A stretch of DNA of 64,000 bases from Tyto alba. Its lineage: Eukaryota; Chordata; Aves; Strigiformes; Tytonidae. Made by a program: the position numbers and the translations under genes. Under the pieces are notes generated by a model. The model was given only the letters and a program-made list of their open reading frames with translations. It was not told the DNA's origin and searched no databases. Shown piece by piece: positions 20,986-33,315 of the stretch (within the stretch, counting starts at the first letter, position 1; each line of letters starts with the position of its first letter). The stretch spans positions 14,568,752 through 14,632,751 of the forward strand of contig NW_024881301.1 of the NCBI RefSeq assembly GCF_018691265.1, given 5' to 3'.

Positions 20986-22998
20986 TTCCCTGGAGAGATA
21001 AGATTGCTGGAGGATGATGTAGGCTAGCGTAAAATTTTGAAGTGATGCATACAATGTTCTTGTCAGGGTTTTTTTAACTCTTGCTGTATCCTCGTAAGTT
21101 GTTGAAAAACATCTTTCCTCTGGTAATAGCTATAGTTTGTAGGTAATGGCTTCTCAGAAACGCTGTTGGTTCATAAAGGTTAGCTATGTGAAAATGTCTG
21201 CATTGCTTCTTGCTTGTCTGCTACCCAGAGGGTACAACAGAGGAACACAAAAGAGGGGTGGGAGTACATGGTGAGGAAGCAATCAAGGCATTTTCTTTAA
21301 GAAGTAATAATGATAATTCTAGAAGTCCTGGACATCTGTGTGGTAGAGCCATGTGAAGAAGCCTTTTCACAATCAGAATCTTGCTCCCGATTCAGGAATG
21401 TCACAGAGAAACCAACTCACTGCATAGTCATCAAGGATACGTGGCGATAGAGCAGTAGTAGGATTTTTAAGAAGGGTAGAAAATCAGTTTGCTTGCTTTC
21501 GCAAAACCTCAACATTAAACAAAGCGTGTCTTTACATGAAGGAGATAGTTAGGGAATATCTTTTGTTTGGTATTTGAAATTGCCACAAAGTTAGCTAACA
21601 AATTACGAAGCAATTTGAATTTTGAACATTCTGTGCTAACATCAGGGGGAACTGAATAATGTCTTGATGCTCTGAAAAGCAACCGGCCAATCTCGATACA
21701 GGTTTACTGATAGATCTCTGGACTTTGGTGTAGTCTGACCTGCAGCTGCTGGTGGAAAATTGCTGTTGAAGATTGAGTGAGAAGCTAAGCTGTACAGGAG
21801 TGTGAACCACAAAGCAGGTGAGGTGTAAGCTTGCTGAGAAACACAGTTTAGATCTTCCTCAATCTTGTCACAATTTTCTGTCAAACTTGGTAAATGTTTT
21901 TATAGGGAAGTATTTCAGTATTTCAATTTTTAAGTTTTCAAAACATTTCATTTCAGATTTTTTTTTAATTTTAAATTTTGCATATTGTTTACAAGACAAC
22001 TTATGTTGGAGAAAATTTAAGTACTAAATGGAAAAAAAACCCCAAGCAACAGCTTTGTTTATTATTCACTTAATCACTATCCTCAACTGCCCAATTTCTG
22101 TTTGATTTGAAGAGGCCCAAATATTCTTTTTAGTCATGCGGTTATGATGCACAATTAGAACTTTGCAAATAAGAAATACTTCAATTGCACAGAAGCTTTT
22201 TTGCTCTCAGGTTAAGATCCATCAACCTGGTTTGCACTGATTGGGATTTAGGAAAGCCAAGTTAGAGACTCTTTTATTTCCTGCCCTTTTATCTTCCTCC
22301 TGCATTGCTACTGTAACAAGTTGGGGGAGGAAGGAGGTTTGGCAGCCAGCAGGAATAAGAGCACTTGTCACCACTTGAGGGGATTTGGGAGAATTTCTTC
22401 AGCAGATTGGAGGGAAGAGTGAAAAGTTCACATCAGCCTAGAGGTATGTGTGAGATTTGCCGCGTGACTTTTGTGGTAGATGCCCTTAGTACACCCTGTT
22501 GTCAAAATCCTCTTAAGTTTGTTTTTTTTTAAAAAAGAAATTCTCCTTCTGCCCTCATTGTATCCACCAGACCTCCCTTTCCAGTTATCAAAACCCTTGC
22601 TCAGTAGTGACAAAGTGCCCCAATCCCCTTTCTTCAGCTGAGGAGCGCTGCTGTGAGTTCTGTGTAGTGGCAAAGAAGAGAGGCCTTTTTTTTTTTCCTG
22701 TATCCTAAAGGCACCCTGATGTCTGCCACCTCATCTGATTGTCACAGCTGCTCCAGCGATCGCAGAGACCTAATCACGGCTTTCCTGCTCCGGCTGCTTG
22801 CACCCACAATATGCCACATATTTTGTGTCACGGAGAATCTGGCATACCCACCACTCCGCTCTGCTCTCTTTTCTCTGCTTGGCAGGACACACTGAAGGCA
22901 ACGTTTTGGCTCAAACTTGGCCTGTTCCAGTGCAGACTGTTACCTCTCCACAGGGCTGGTTCATGGCTCGGACACTAATTTTCCCATCTCTTTCTCCT

Positions 22999-23065
22999 TG
23001 TTTTTTTTTTTGTTTGGTTGGTTTGTTTGTTTGTTTGTTGTTTTTTTTTTTTTTTATATTTTTTT
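22999..23065 (+). repeat. T-rich tract with (GTTT)n core
   Basis: T run, then GTTTGGTTGG and (GTTT) repeats, then a second T run broken by ATA. Confidence 0.9.
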
Positions 23066-26000
23066 AAGTGCTATAAAGCTGCTATCAGTCTATTAAAAAA
23101 TAAAATCACAAACACTCAGAGTAACATGTTCTTTTTGTTGACATGTTTCTGAAAATTTGTTGAAAAAGCCTGGGCATCCTTGAGAAGGCCAAGTGTTGCA
23201 ACAGGAATCTTGTTGCAATTGTAACTTCTTTTTAACTTGTCGTTGGACTTGGTCTCCAGGGTAGAAACTGAATGTGGCTAAATCTCTGCTAAGAACCTCT
23301 TGAGGGAGTTTTCATACAGAAGGAGAGAATGAGTGACTCAAGGGCATAAAACAGATGTATCGTCAACCTGTCAGGGTACTGGCACTCAAAAGCAGCTGTC
23401 CTTGATTACCATGTATTGGTTACATCATGACTTAAAATTGGACTTGCTAAAAATAATTCCAGTATTTTAAAGTGAAATTGTCCTTTGTAAAAGATGCTAA
23501 CTTGAGGGACCTAGAGATGAAAACCTGTTTTGTTGGGTTTTTGGCAGCAAATGGAAGCAGGCAAGGATGCATGTTAACACTTTGGTATACAGTGCAATCT
23601 GGTAATGTCCAATACTTGGATGCCATTGCTGTTTTGCAGAGGGCATATCCAACCTTTCTCTGAACAGAAACATTTTTCTGCTACAAAATACTGAAAATTA
23701 TTTTAATGTTTCATCTGTCAAAGCCATGGTGGTCTTTTTTTGCCAGGGCATGGCCTCAGTTGAATATGCAATATGAGAACATATTCCTGCCAGGAAAAGC
23801 AGTGTACAGAGCACATCCATTACCTTTGTCTTGTCAGCGCAAGGAGCTGAAGTTTGTTGGGCAGAGAGTCTCGTTTCTTGGTCCCAGTAACACAAAGCCT
23901 ACAGATTTAATTTTAGCTATGCTTTTCTTCATAGTGAGGGGAGATTTTTTTTTTCCTTTGAAGCTGGATTTCTGTGCCTGCCCATCCCTAATGCTGAAAA
24001 TGGGCATCCTTCTTCATGCTCTGGCTTGTAGTCACCTTCGGAATAGTCACCACGTTCTTGCCAGACAGAGTCACGTTCATTTCTAGTTCTGACAAAGGCC
24101 TCTGGATCATTTTCTGTCTCAGGTTTGTCAGATATCACTGTTATCTGGCACACGTGAGAGGAAAGAAGGCACACCTCACTTCGGATGGATGATTTACATA
24201 AGTTTCCTCAATTTCCGTTCTCCTTGCTGTTTGCCACAAAGAGCTGTCTGGAAGAAACCGTGACACCTTCTGCCTCTCCTCTTCATGCAGATTTTAGTTG
24301 TTCTCTATATAAAACATTCCTTTCATGTTTTTGAATTGCTGGTAGTGATGAACCAGAAACAAATTTGTAATGTAACTGTGATGCCTGAGCAGTTTCTTCA
24401 GCAGAAGCTACAAAGAACTTGATTGAAATACATGTATTAGTAAAAGTGGATTGATCTGTATTATGTCTGCCCTGAATTGGTTGAACCCCAAGGAAGCTAG
24501 TATACTACTTTCATGTGGTAGACCATGTATTTTAAATACTAAATCTGGTGTGAGGAGTGGTTGTGGTGGAACCAAATGGAACAGCACAGTTTCAAAAGAC
24601 AACATCTCCTGAAGCACCAAGAAAAGAAGTGAAGAGCTGGAGTGCAGTCTTCGGTGTGTGGATGCTGATCGCAAGTGGTAACAGATTTTAAACTGAAATG
24701 GTCATCTATATACTTGTATCAAAGGGAAAAGAATGAACTCAAACATATCTTCACCCTTTTTGATCCTATATGATTTAAAATACGTGCTGACATTCAAGAG
24801 ATGAAAGCTGAGACAAGGAAAAAAGTAGTTTTAATGCAAGAAATTTGCTAGCAGTTTTCAAAGATCCTGTTCAGTTTTAATACTGAGAAGATTGCTTTAA
24901 GCACATTGAACTTTTGAACAGAAGAAAATGACCATATTTGATTTTATCCAACATTCATAGAGTTGTGCACAACAACCACATATAAATTAGTATTTTGAAG
25001 GGCGGGATGTAGACATCTGCATGGCGGACCTGAAATGGGGACTTGCAAACTGGTTCTGACTGGGGGAACTGGTCACGGTGTGCACCTGTCCCAGGCTCTC
25101 GCAGCCCCTTAGAGGAGAGGGGTGTTCAGCCAGAGCTCCCTGCTGTCACAGTCTTTAGTCTAGACTGGAGCGACTCTGGAGAGCAAGACATGCAACTGTC
25201 TTAAAGCGTGGTAGCTTCAAAAGTGTGATTGTACCCATTATGCTGAGAAACCTGAAGATTGAAAGAAATTAATATCATAGTATTTAGGTGGTTGGAATCT
25301 CATCTTCTGGAGAGACCTCATGAAAAAGGAGGAAAATGTCAGTTTGTATTTATATTTGAGACTTTTAAAATCGAATAAAGGCAACATGAAGACTTTGAAT
25401 ATTTTTATATTTGCTAAAACAAAAATTTTGCCCTCATCTCTGTTTCTAAGCAAATATGAGCATACAATGGACACTGTTGTATCCTCAGGATATTGTTTTC
25501 AAGTAGACTGTAGAGCTGAAAAGCAAATGATCCAGAAACTAAAAATGTAGTATGTTGATGGAATTTATTTTTTTAAGGCACAGATTGTTGATTTTCCTCT
25601 AACTGATAGAGAAATACAAGAGTGGTTAAGGCCAAGAACGACTGACTTTGGGGAAATCCTGGTTTGCAACTCTATTCTCAGACTGTAAGTCCATGTCCTC
25701 CTTTGTCATGAAACCTTTCCCCCCAACTCTTTGCCCATTTTGGAGCCACCAAGTCATGGAGAATTTGTTCATGTTGATGTTCCTGCAGGATTGTTACACT
25801 TACCTCTTGCTGCTGTTCATAAGCTCTCATGCTCCTGACTTACTTTAAAGACCTCTTAAGTTTTAGAGCTCTGGCTGTGTTTGTGAAGCTCCGAGAAGGA
25901 CAGACAGACTCACTCTTCTCATTTATGTTTTCACTTCGACCTTTGAAGATCTTTTCTGCTTGGGAAGAGAGCAAAGAGGGTGAAAAGACCTCTCTGTATA

Positions 26001-28559
26001 TTTGCTTGGCAGTGAGAAGTTTTGTTTGATGTTTTGGCAGTTTTGTTCATTTTTGACAGTTTAGCAGAAGATACGGCTGTATTAATATGAGGATAAAGCA
26101 GTGCCTGCGTGAGAAGCACTTGTGGATGACCACAGTATTGCAGTACTGAATGGAAGGTGGGTTTTGTGGTACAGTAGGTAGGGAAAAAACATATGCTGTG
26201 AGTGGAAAAGAGGATCTAATACTACATAAATGGAGTAGAGTAGATAAGTGAGCAGACAAAGGCCCGGTCCTTCAGTAAAAAAGATGAAAGGACAAAGTAG
26301 AAGCAGCAGTGAGTGTGGGGAGGAGTGTGAAGGGGGAGAGCAGTGCTGCAGCGCAGAGGCAGCCTCACCTGGAGCCCTGTGCCCTCTCCATCCTCAGCGT
26401 TAGCAGGTAAACTCATGTATATTCATAGTGATAGAAATAATAACAATAATGAAAATTGGTAGCAAAATCAAATTAATGTGGTCTCCTACAGCAGAAATAT
26501 TTACCCGATGTGTCCTGCCAGTTACAGAGATTGGCATTAAACCTAGACATTACCTCATCTTCCTGGGCAGACAGCCTATTTCTATGCTAAGCAAGTCTGC
26601 AGGAGTGAACAACTGAATACCTGCCTGATTAGCTGTGCAGCAGCAGATCCTGGTTAGAAGCGATTTCCCTTAGCGCTTTCTCTCTCTTTTGCTCGCCCGC
26701 TTGCTCTCTGCAAGGTTTGTCACCATGCGTTATCAAACTCTGGTTTTCATCTTGAAGGGCACATTGCAGGGGAGGTCGGCCAGACAGGTGGGCTAGTATA
26801 AATGCTGAACCAAATCAGAAAGGTCAAGAACAACAGAAGGAAAAAAGTAAAGTGTGTATATATGTGTGTGTATCTCCCTTCCCGTCTCTGCATGTGTCAG
26901 TGCCAGCTAGGTGAAACTGGATTAATGAGGAAGGGAGAGATAAGTGCTAAGAGGATTGTGCTATAAAAGGAGATTTTGGGTTTTGAGAGCAGATGAGGGT
27001 TTCTTTATGAAAACTTTAATTGGCTACCTTAGATCATTTCTTTAGCTTTGTTCCTGGGTGGCAAATCATAAGTTTCCTGCTGGGCATAAAATCATCGCAT
27101 AATTATGATAGTCGGCCTGTGCAGACTGTCTTCTATCACAGACTCCCAGCATGCTGTATATTCCTTAAAAAATTAAGCCTCATAATGCATTTCAGACAAG
27201 TAGTCTGACAAGTAGTAATAAAAATAGTAATAGGAAAAAAAACAAAGTGGAGGAAAAAAAAATCTACAACAACAGTTGATTTTGTAGCAGCAGCTTTAAA
27301 AGAGCATCACACTGTCCACCTGCTTGGCTACCACTACTCTTTTTTCCATAGCAATGTTCAAGGAGGCCAGGATACAATATCACTGTTATTGATTTGTTGA
27401 AGTCTTCACAGTAATGCCTTTTAGCATTCAAGAGCTGCAGATGCCCATAGGTTGTCCCTCTAACTTGGTGCTGGCACAACAGTATTTTCCCATGTGTACA
27501 TCTATTTCCATTTCAAATCTGTATGAAGCTGGCCACCCAGCCACCTTTGTGCTTTTTCTTCATTTGTCTTCATTGCTTACATTATCAGGAAGACATGGAG
27601 AAAAGTCACAGTGAAATGAAGCCTCTTGTTCTTCTGTTTTGATGTTCATAAATCATTCTGCACAAGGATAGTAATTATACAGTATATTTCCTACCTGTTT
27701 TGATCAGTGGATGTGTTTCTAAACTGCAGTCTGCTCAGCTGTTGAAAACTATGAGGAACTACCTCATGGAGAAAACGACTGAATTGATTGGCATCTTCCA
27801 CCTTTTTCTGTCATGCCAAAACACACGTGGCTTCTCCTGGACCTGCTCTACCAGGTGGCCAAGGTTTGGAAGTAACTTTTCTCCTCACAGTTACTGCTGC
27901 TAATTCTGAGAAGGTGTATCACTGAAACATGCATCGCTCTCCTGGAAATGGTGTGGGGACTGGAGATGTAGAGTCCTGCACCGGTAGACCTGCATAATGG
28001 CCAAGTTATTTTCTAGGCGGGGAGTTTTCTCTTGGTAAACAGCAGCAAGTTGCTGTCTCCTGAGTGTCTTAAAGGAGGAGAAAATCCTTTAAAAAACAAG
28101 ATCCTGTATCTTTTAATAGCAGTGATAAAGCCCCTGTAAAAACACAGAAGTGGACACTGATTCTCCACTCTCTAATTACTGGTAGAGCTGGACGTTTTAA
28201 TTTTAAGACTATAATTTTGTTTAACTGGCAGTTAGTATTTCTGACAGAAATGTTAAAGAAAGCTCACAAAGGAGTAAGGATCCAGATGCTCAACCTTGCT
28301 TAAGAGGATTTTGTCACTGTTGTCATTAAATTCATTCAAACAGTAGCACTATCTTAATAGTGTGGCTTTAAGAGGCAGTAGCATGAAAGAGATGCCATCC
28401 ACAAAAAGGGGAGCAGTGTCCTGACATTCCTCAAGGGAACAGTAGGAGCTTATGGCCCCCTGGAGCAAAGAAGGAACAGGATGTTTGCTTGATCTTGGTA
28501 AACTATGTCAAAGTTCTGCATTTCATCAAAATATCTGAGGGAGGTCTCTGACCTAAATG

Positions 28560-28596
28560 TTTGGTTTTTTGGTTTGTTTTTTTTTTTTTTTTTTTT
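28560..28596 (+). repeat. GGTTTTTT tract ending in a long T run
   Basis: Same composition class as 41-95 and 14571-14638. It encodes a spurious poly-lysine frame on the minus strand. Confidence 0.9.
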
Positions 28597-29271
28597 ACTC
28601 AGCAATGTAAAAGATAATAAAATTCTATATTGTCCTTGTATTTCCAATACTTCATAGTCAAAAAAGGGCACTCTCCTCTTGCTAGTGATTTGGCCTAGTT
28701 TGATGCAGGCAGAAGAACTTGAACACATTTCAGACAGGTTAGTTAAGCGGTAAAAGATTCACAAAATCAGATTGTCTTCTTTATGAAAGGACAAGTAGAC
28801 CACTGAGATATTTCTGGATGTTAATTTGTAGCTAAATTATAAAAGTTATCGGGCTTCTTGATTTAAGAATTAAATCTTCCATAGTGTCGGCCCCAACTAG
28901 TGTGATAGAATACTGAGCTGCCCAAGTTATCAAAGTATACAAGCATTAGCTTGTTGGATAGGAGAAGCGCTGGTACTCTAAACATGAGTTTGAAGGAGTT
29001 GTCTCCATAACCCTTGTGCCTGCAGGCAGGAATGACTAACGGAAGAAGAAAAAAGTAGCTAATTTCTGAAATAAAGTGGCATTTTCCATTCTGTCATCTG
29101 CAGTTGAGAAGAATGGACATTGGGTTATGACACTGCTCTCTAAACTCTTCCCAAGGGAAAACAGAAGCGGAACATAAATTTTTTCAGAATATTTCCTCAC
29201 TTAAGGCAAAAGTAAGAACACCATTGCTTAAGACATGACAGAAAATATTATGTTGTTTCAGTAGTCATGTA

Positions 29272-29623
29272 CAGTGCCAGCACAACCTGTGCTGTTTTTT
29301 CGGCCAGTGACCACACAAGAGTGAACAAAATTCTTTTCAGTATGTCCCCAATTAAATTTTCCTTTTAAATCCCAAGGCTCAGACAAAAAATGTGTAAACT
29401 ATTGGTTACAGCACTCCTCTTTAGCAAGCCTTTTTGCTTCTCCTCAAAAGAGAGAAGTATCTAGAACTTGTCCTGTGGCTTATCTTTTGACCTGACAATT
29501 TACATCTTCATCTAAATTGGAAATGTAGCAGGTTGCTAACAGGGAGGTATGGTAGATTCCAGAATACTTTATCTTATCAGCAATCTCTGCCTGCGTCAAC
29601 ATGACAAAACAGTGCTGGCACTG
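29272..29623. mobile_element. Possible small non-autonomous Tc1/mariner-like element (MITE)
   Basis: CAGTGCCAGCAC at 29272-29283 is the exact reverse complement of GTGCTGGCACTG at 29612-29623. Both are flanked outward by the dinucleotide TA (29270-29271 and 29624-29625). TA target duplication and termini beginning CAGT are classic for Tc1/mariner transposons, and 352 bp with no transposase frame fits a MITE. Limits: the perfect arms are only 12 bp (14 with the TA), the sequence just inside them is only weakly complementary, and I cannot match a named family. Chance pairing is not excluded. Confidence 0.4.
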
Positions 29624-30848
29624 TATAAGTGGTGGCAAATGAAGTTACTTCCTCTTTAATATATATTCTTAATCGCCTTGAACTCCTAGATCTGTTGAAT
29701 GAATGGTGCAATCTCTGCATTAAGCAGATGTATCCTTTCACATGATGATTATAAACTCCTGAGCCTCCACCCCTGCCCTGAACTGTGATCTCTGTAAGTT
29801 TTCTTGACTTCGATTTTTTTCCTTTTATTTTACTACTTCCTTACAAATGCTATGATCTTACTCCATAATATTTATCCCAGGATACGATGCCATTAAAACC
29901 TAACAGCTATCCTGTTTTACTGACATAAACAGGTAAAATACAATTCAGTCAATAAATAAGGAACAAATAAATAAAGCGCAGCACTTGCTTTTTTTTGTTT
30001 AATTATGGTATCGTTAGCAATTGTCAAATGGATAGGCAACATAACTTCAATTCTTTAGCTTACTGTTGTCATCCATTTAGCAGCAGTTCATTCATATACT
30101 ACTTCAGTAATCTGATTTTCCAGTTCCTTATTGTTTTAGTGGTAAATTTGCAACTCCAAATAAACAAAGTCTCTTGGCTCATTACATTGGAACACAAAAC
30201 TAGAATGTTTCCTGCATGCCTTTTGTAAGAGAAGAGGCTTTTTGCATATTGTTGAATGGCATGAATTTAAACATTGTCATGGGTTTTGCAGACAGAAGTG
30301 GAATAGGCAGAGCTCAGATCTGAGAAGAGGCTGCTGAGTCTCTGCTTGCCATGCTCTGCCAGTGGCATCCAAATCACTAGGGGGGCTGCGAGGGAAGGGG
30401 CAGCATCCTCAACATCCTAAATTTTCAGCTGATTCACAGCTGCTGAGGTGCTGGTGTTTGGGGTGGGAGGGTGCAGCATTGTCCATGGTGTGCTCTGTGC
30501 TCAGCAGTGTTGTCCGTGTCCAGTGCAGATGGAGAGCAAGTGTCAGAAGGCTCCTCCAGCTGCAGGGAGAGATGCTCAGCTGCTCTCCTGGGGGACAAGG
30601 CTACTGAGCACACATCTCCACCGAGCCAGGAGCTCTGGCCGACTTTCATTCTCCACGAAGCTCAAGCTACTTTTTTAGCAGAGTGCAGTGTTTACCAGAT
30701 GCTGCTAAACTCTGGACATTTTCCTCTGCCATTGTTTCAGACACTTGGAAGTAAATGAGAATTGCTATGTACTAAAACTGCTGCAAAACATTTCTTCCTT
30801 GTTTGAGATTCCCAAAGAAATAAGGGTACAGTGACTGACTGTGAACAC

Positions 30849-30880
30849 TGTGTGTGTGTGCATGCATGCATGTGTGTGTA
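30849..30880. repeat. 32-bp perfectly alternating pyrimidine-purine tract
   Basis: TG units flank a CATGCATGCA core, and pyrimidine-purine alternation is unbroken for 32 bp. Such sequence is a classic candidate for left-handed Z-DNA under negative supercoiling. Confidence 0.9.
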
Positions 30881-33184
30881 GACATTCATTTGCCTGTTTG
30901 TCTGCCTCCTTCTCGCCCCTCCACAACAACTTTGGAACCAGGAATTCCCCAGAAGAAGAGCAGGTCTTAGAGATGTGAGGGTTTCTTCAAAAGTGAGAAG
31001 CAGGTGAAAGAGAAAGACCTTGTTGGTAAGCCCATTGAAAGAAAAGCTGCAGGAAGAGCCTAGTGCCTAGTCCACACCAGAGCTGTGCGAGAAAGGGATG
31101 GTATGGATGCTTCAGCTACTGGAAGAACTTTTTTAGTGTTTGCATCTTACTAAACATCAGCAATCCAGATCTTTGGAATTTCTGTAGTTGTAATTGTGGG
31201 GAAGTTTTTTTTCTTGTGTGGTGAAGGTACTAGGGGTGGATTTTATGTACTGTGTCTCAGTATTTGGTTAATGTTATTTTTATTTTGGTATGGGGAAGGT
31301 TTTTTTCCTGTTTCAGTTTGGTTTTGTTTTCTTTTTGTTCTGATGTTGATGTGTAAACTATCTTGTGTAGTGAATGTGGATTCTCATGATAATTCTTAAA
31401 TATATGATTCAGAGTTGTACACTCTCTAATAGCAAAGTGGTTTGTGTAGTAGCCACGTAGGCTTGCTTGCACACTTCATCAAAGATCTTCAGCAAGGTAG
31501 AGTTGCTGCTGCCTGCAAAAGCTCAAAGGTGCTTCCTCGTTCATATCCATTTATTTCTGGCCTTTGTGAATGAGCCAGGAAAGGAACTTGCCAAGTTGAA
31601 TCAGTTGTCATGGGCCATGTTGTGGTCACCTTTGCTCCAAGAGCTAGACTGGGACCTCAGATTCCTTCAACATAAGCCAAAAAGCCTTCAAGGTGGCATC
31701 TGATTTCGGTTATTATCAATTAAAGATGAATTTGAACTGGCAATTTAGCGGCAAAAGACTGTATTCTGGCCACTTTGGTTTGGTGGGCTGGAGGAGGGGG
31801 GAGTGATGTGATACTTTAAGGGTACTTTTTTCTTACTAAGGTGTTTCAGGTATAGTTCTGGTGAACTGATTATCAATTCACAAGATCTATTGTAGATTTT
31901 TCTTCTTGTTCATATTTCTGTATCTTGTAGTTAAAAGCAAAGGTTGTTTTTTTAAGTAACTCAGATACTGAAGGACAATAGGTTGAGGTTGTATTAGTAG
32001 GGTTTTTTTCTTAAGCTTTACAAATTGGCAGAAAGGATGGCTAGATAAATCATGTTACGGTGCTGAATGCAGAGTTTTATTGAAGTGGTTTTGCAATATC
32101 CTATGTACCTAGATATACTGAAGAGGAAACAAAAAGTATGTACTAAATGCCTTAGCTTTTACTCATCATTAAAGTGGTGGTGTTAGTACATGTAAGAATT
32201 TATATGTTTTTTTAGGACCTGTTTTTCTTTTTAGTTGCCATATTAGAGAATTCTGAAAGCCCAGTTTAGTTACTGAAACATGCATTAGTCTTGGCTCTAC
32301 CCGAAGGTAGGCAATATGTTTAAAAACGTAGTAGTAAGAATGTGGCATAAAAGAAGAGGCGTCAGCCTTAGGGAATTTTCCTTTGCTAAAGGGCTGCCCA
32401 AAATGTTGATTTTATTTTTCTCACTGAGTTGTTTCCAATATGGTGATTCATTACATTATTAGGGCTGTATTTTCTGATCTTCTTGCAAGATGCTATGGAA
32501 TGTATCTTGAGAGATGCTTAAAAATAGTCTAAATTGAATTAAGAGGTGGTGTTAAGTGGAGATTAAGAACAATAGAGTTTTCATAAACTCTTTTGATTTA
32601 TGGAAAATTAACAAGTAATAATTTGCAGAATCTTAGAAGTGTTCATATGTATCTGTATCTGTCTCCATGTACACACGGCTGTGTGTGGAATGCTGTCGCT
32701 ATCCTTGCTCAAACAAAACACAAAAGATTTAATGAATTCCCCGGAGACCAGGATTGTACAGTTTAGCCTCAGTGGACAATGGAGCTGCTTCCTGTAGTAG
32801 TTTTTTTCTGAATTGTGTGGTGTTTGAGAATAGGTAAGAGAGCTGCTGTGATGCTAGGAACATTTTAAAAAGCACATGTGAATAGGTACAGGTATGTGCA
32901 TGTGTTTTGATGGTCAAACATATCTGCGACTTTGTGTATTTGTATGAAAAAGAGTCACTTCCAGCCTTCTGAGATTTTTTGAATCTCAGGCCAACAGTTT
33001 TTGTGCACCTTGACCTTGTGCAAGTCATTGCTCTTTGCATGAGTAACAGAGCAGATATGCAGACAAATGATGATGTGTTGAATGTGACTGTTTAACAAGT
33101 ACAACTGAAACATGTTATCTTGAAGCTTTTAATATAATTCACAAATAGCAATTGAACTACCATGATAACACTGTCAAAGTGGGG

Positions 33185-33315
33185 TTGACATCATATTGAC
33201 CCCCTTTTTTTAAATGGCAGATGGAGTGAGACATAAAGAGGCTGAGTGTGTTTTTGTGTGTTTTGCAGGTAATCATCATTAAAGTTGGACTCCAGAGCTT
33301 TCAACTCCAAAACCA
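33185..33315 (+). repeat. Old MIR/L2-type 3' remnant
   Basis: 'aaatggcagatggagtgaga', CATAAAGAGGCTGAGTG, then GCAGGTAATCATC and 'gttggactccagagctttca' follow the order of the MIR/L2 tail (ACAGATGGGGAAACTGAGGC, then AGGTCAC, then GGACT...CAGGTCT...GACTCC). It is strongly diverged with an insertion of T/G-rich sequence. Confidence 0.4.

Larger units (their letters stand above)
18441..29271. other. Long non-coding stretch, no gene recognised
   Basis: Single-copy-like AT-rich DNA with a 22-bp tandem duplication (20942-20985) and T tracts at 22999-23065 and 28560-28596. An exon-like segment lies on the minus strand at 24036-24144, and a stretch at 26400-27210 may be conserved noncoding DNA (both discussed in the findings). 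A TATAAAAG string near 26962 has no CpG context or other promoter support. Confidence 0.6.

Noticed and set aside
26958..26970. TATAAAAG string as a possible promoter
   Set aside because: No CpG enrichment, initiator or recognisable downstream exon; expected by chance in AT-rich DNA.
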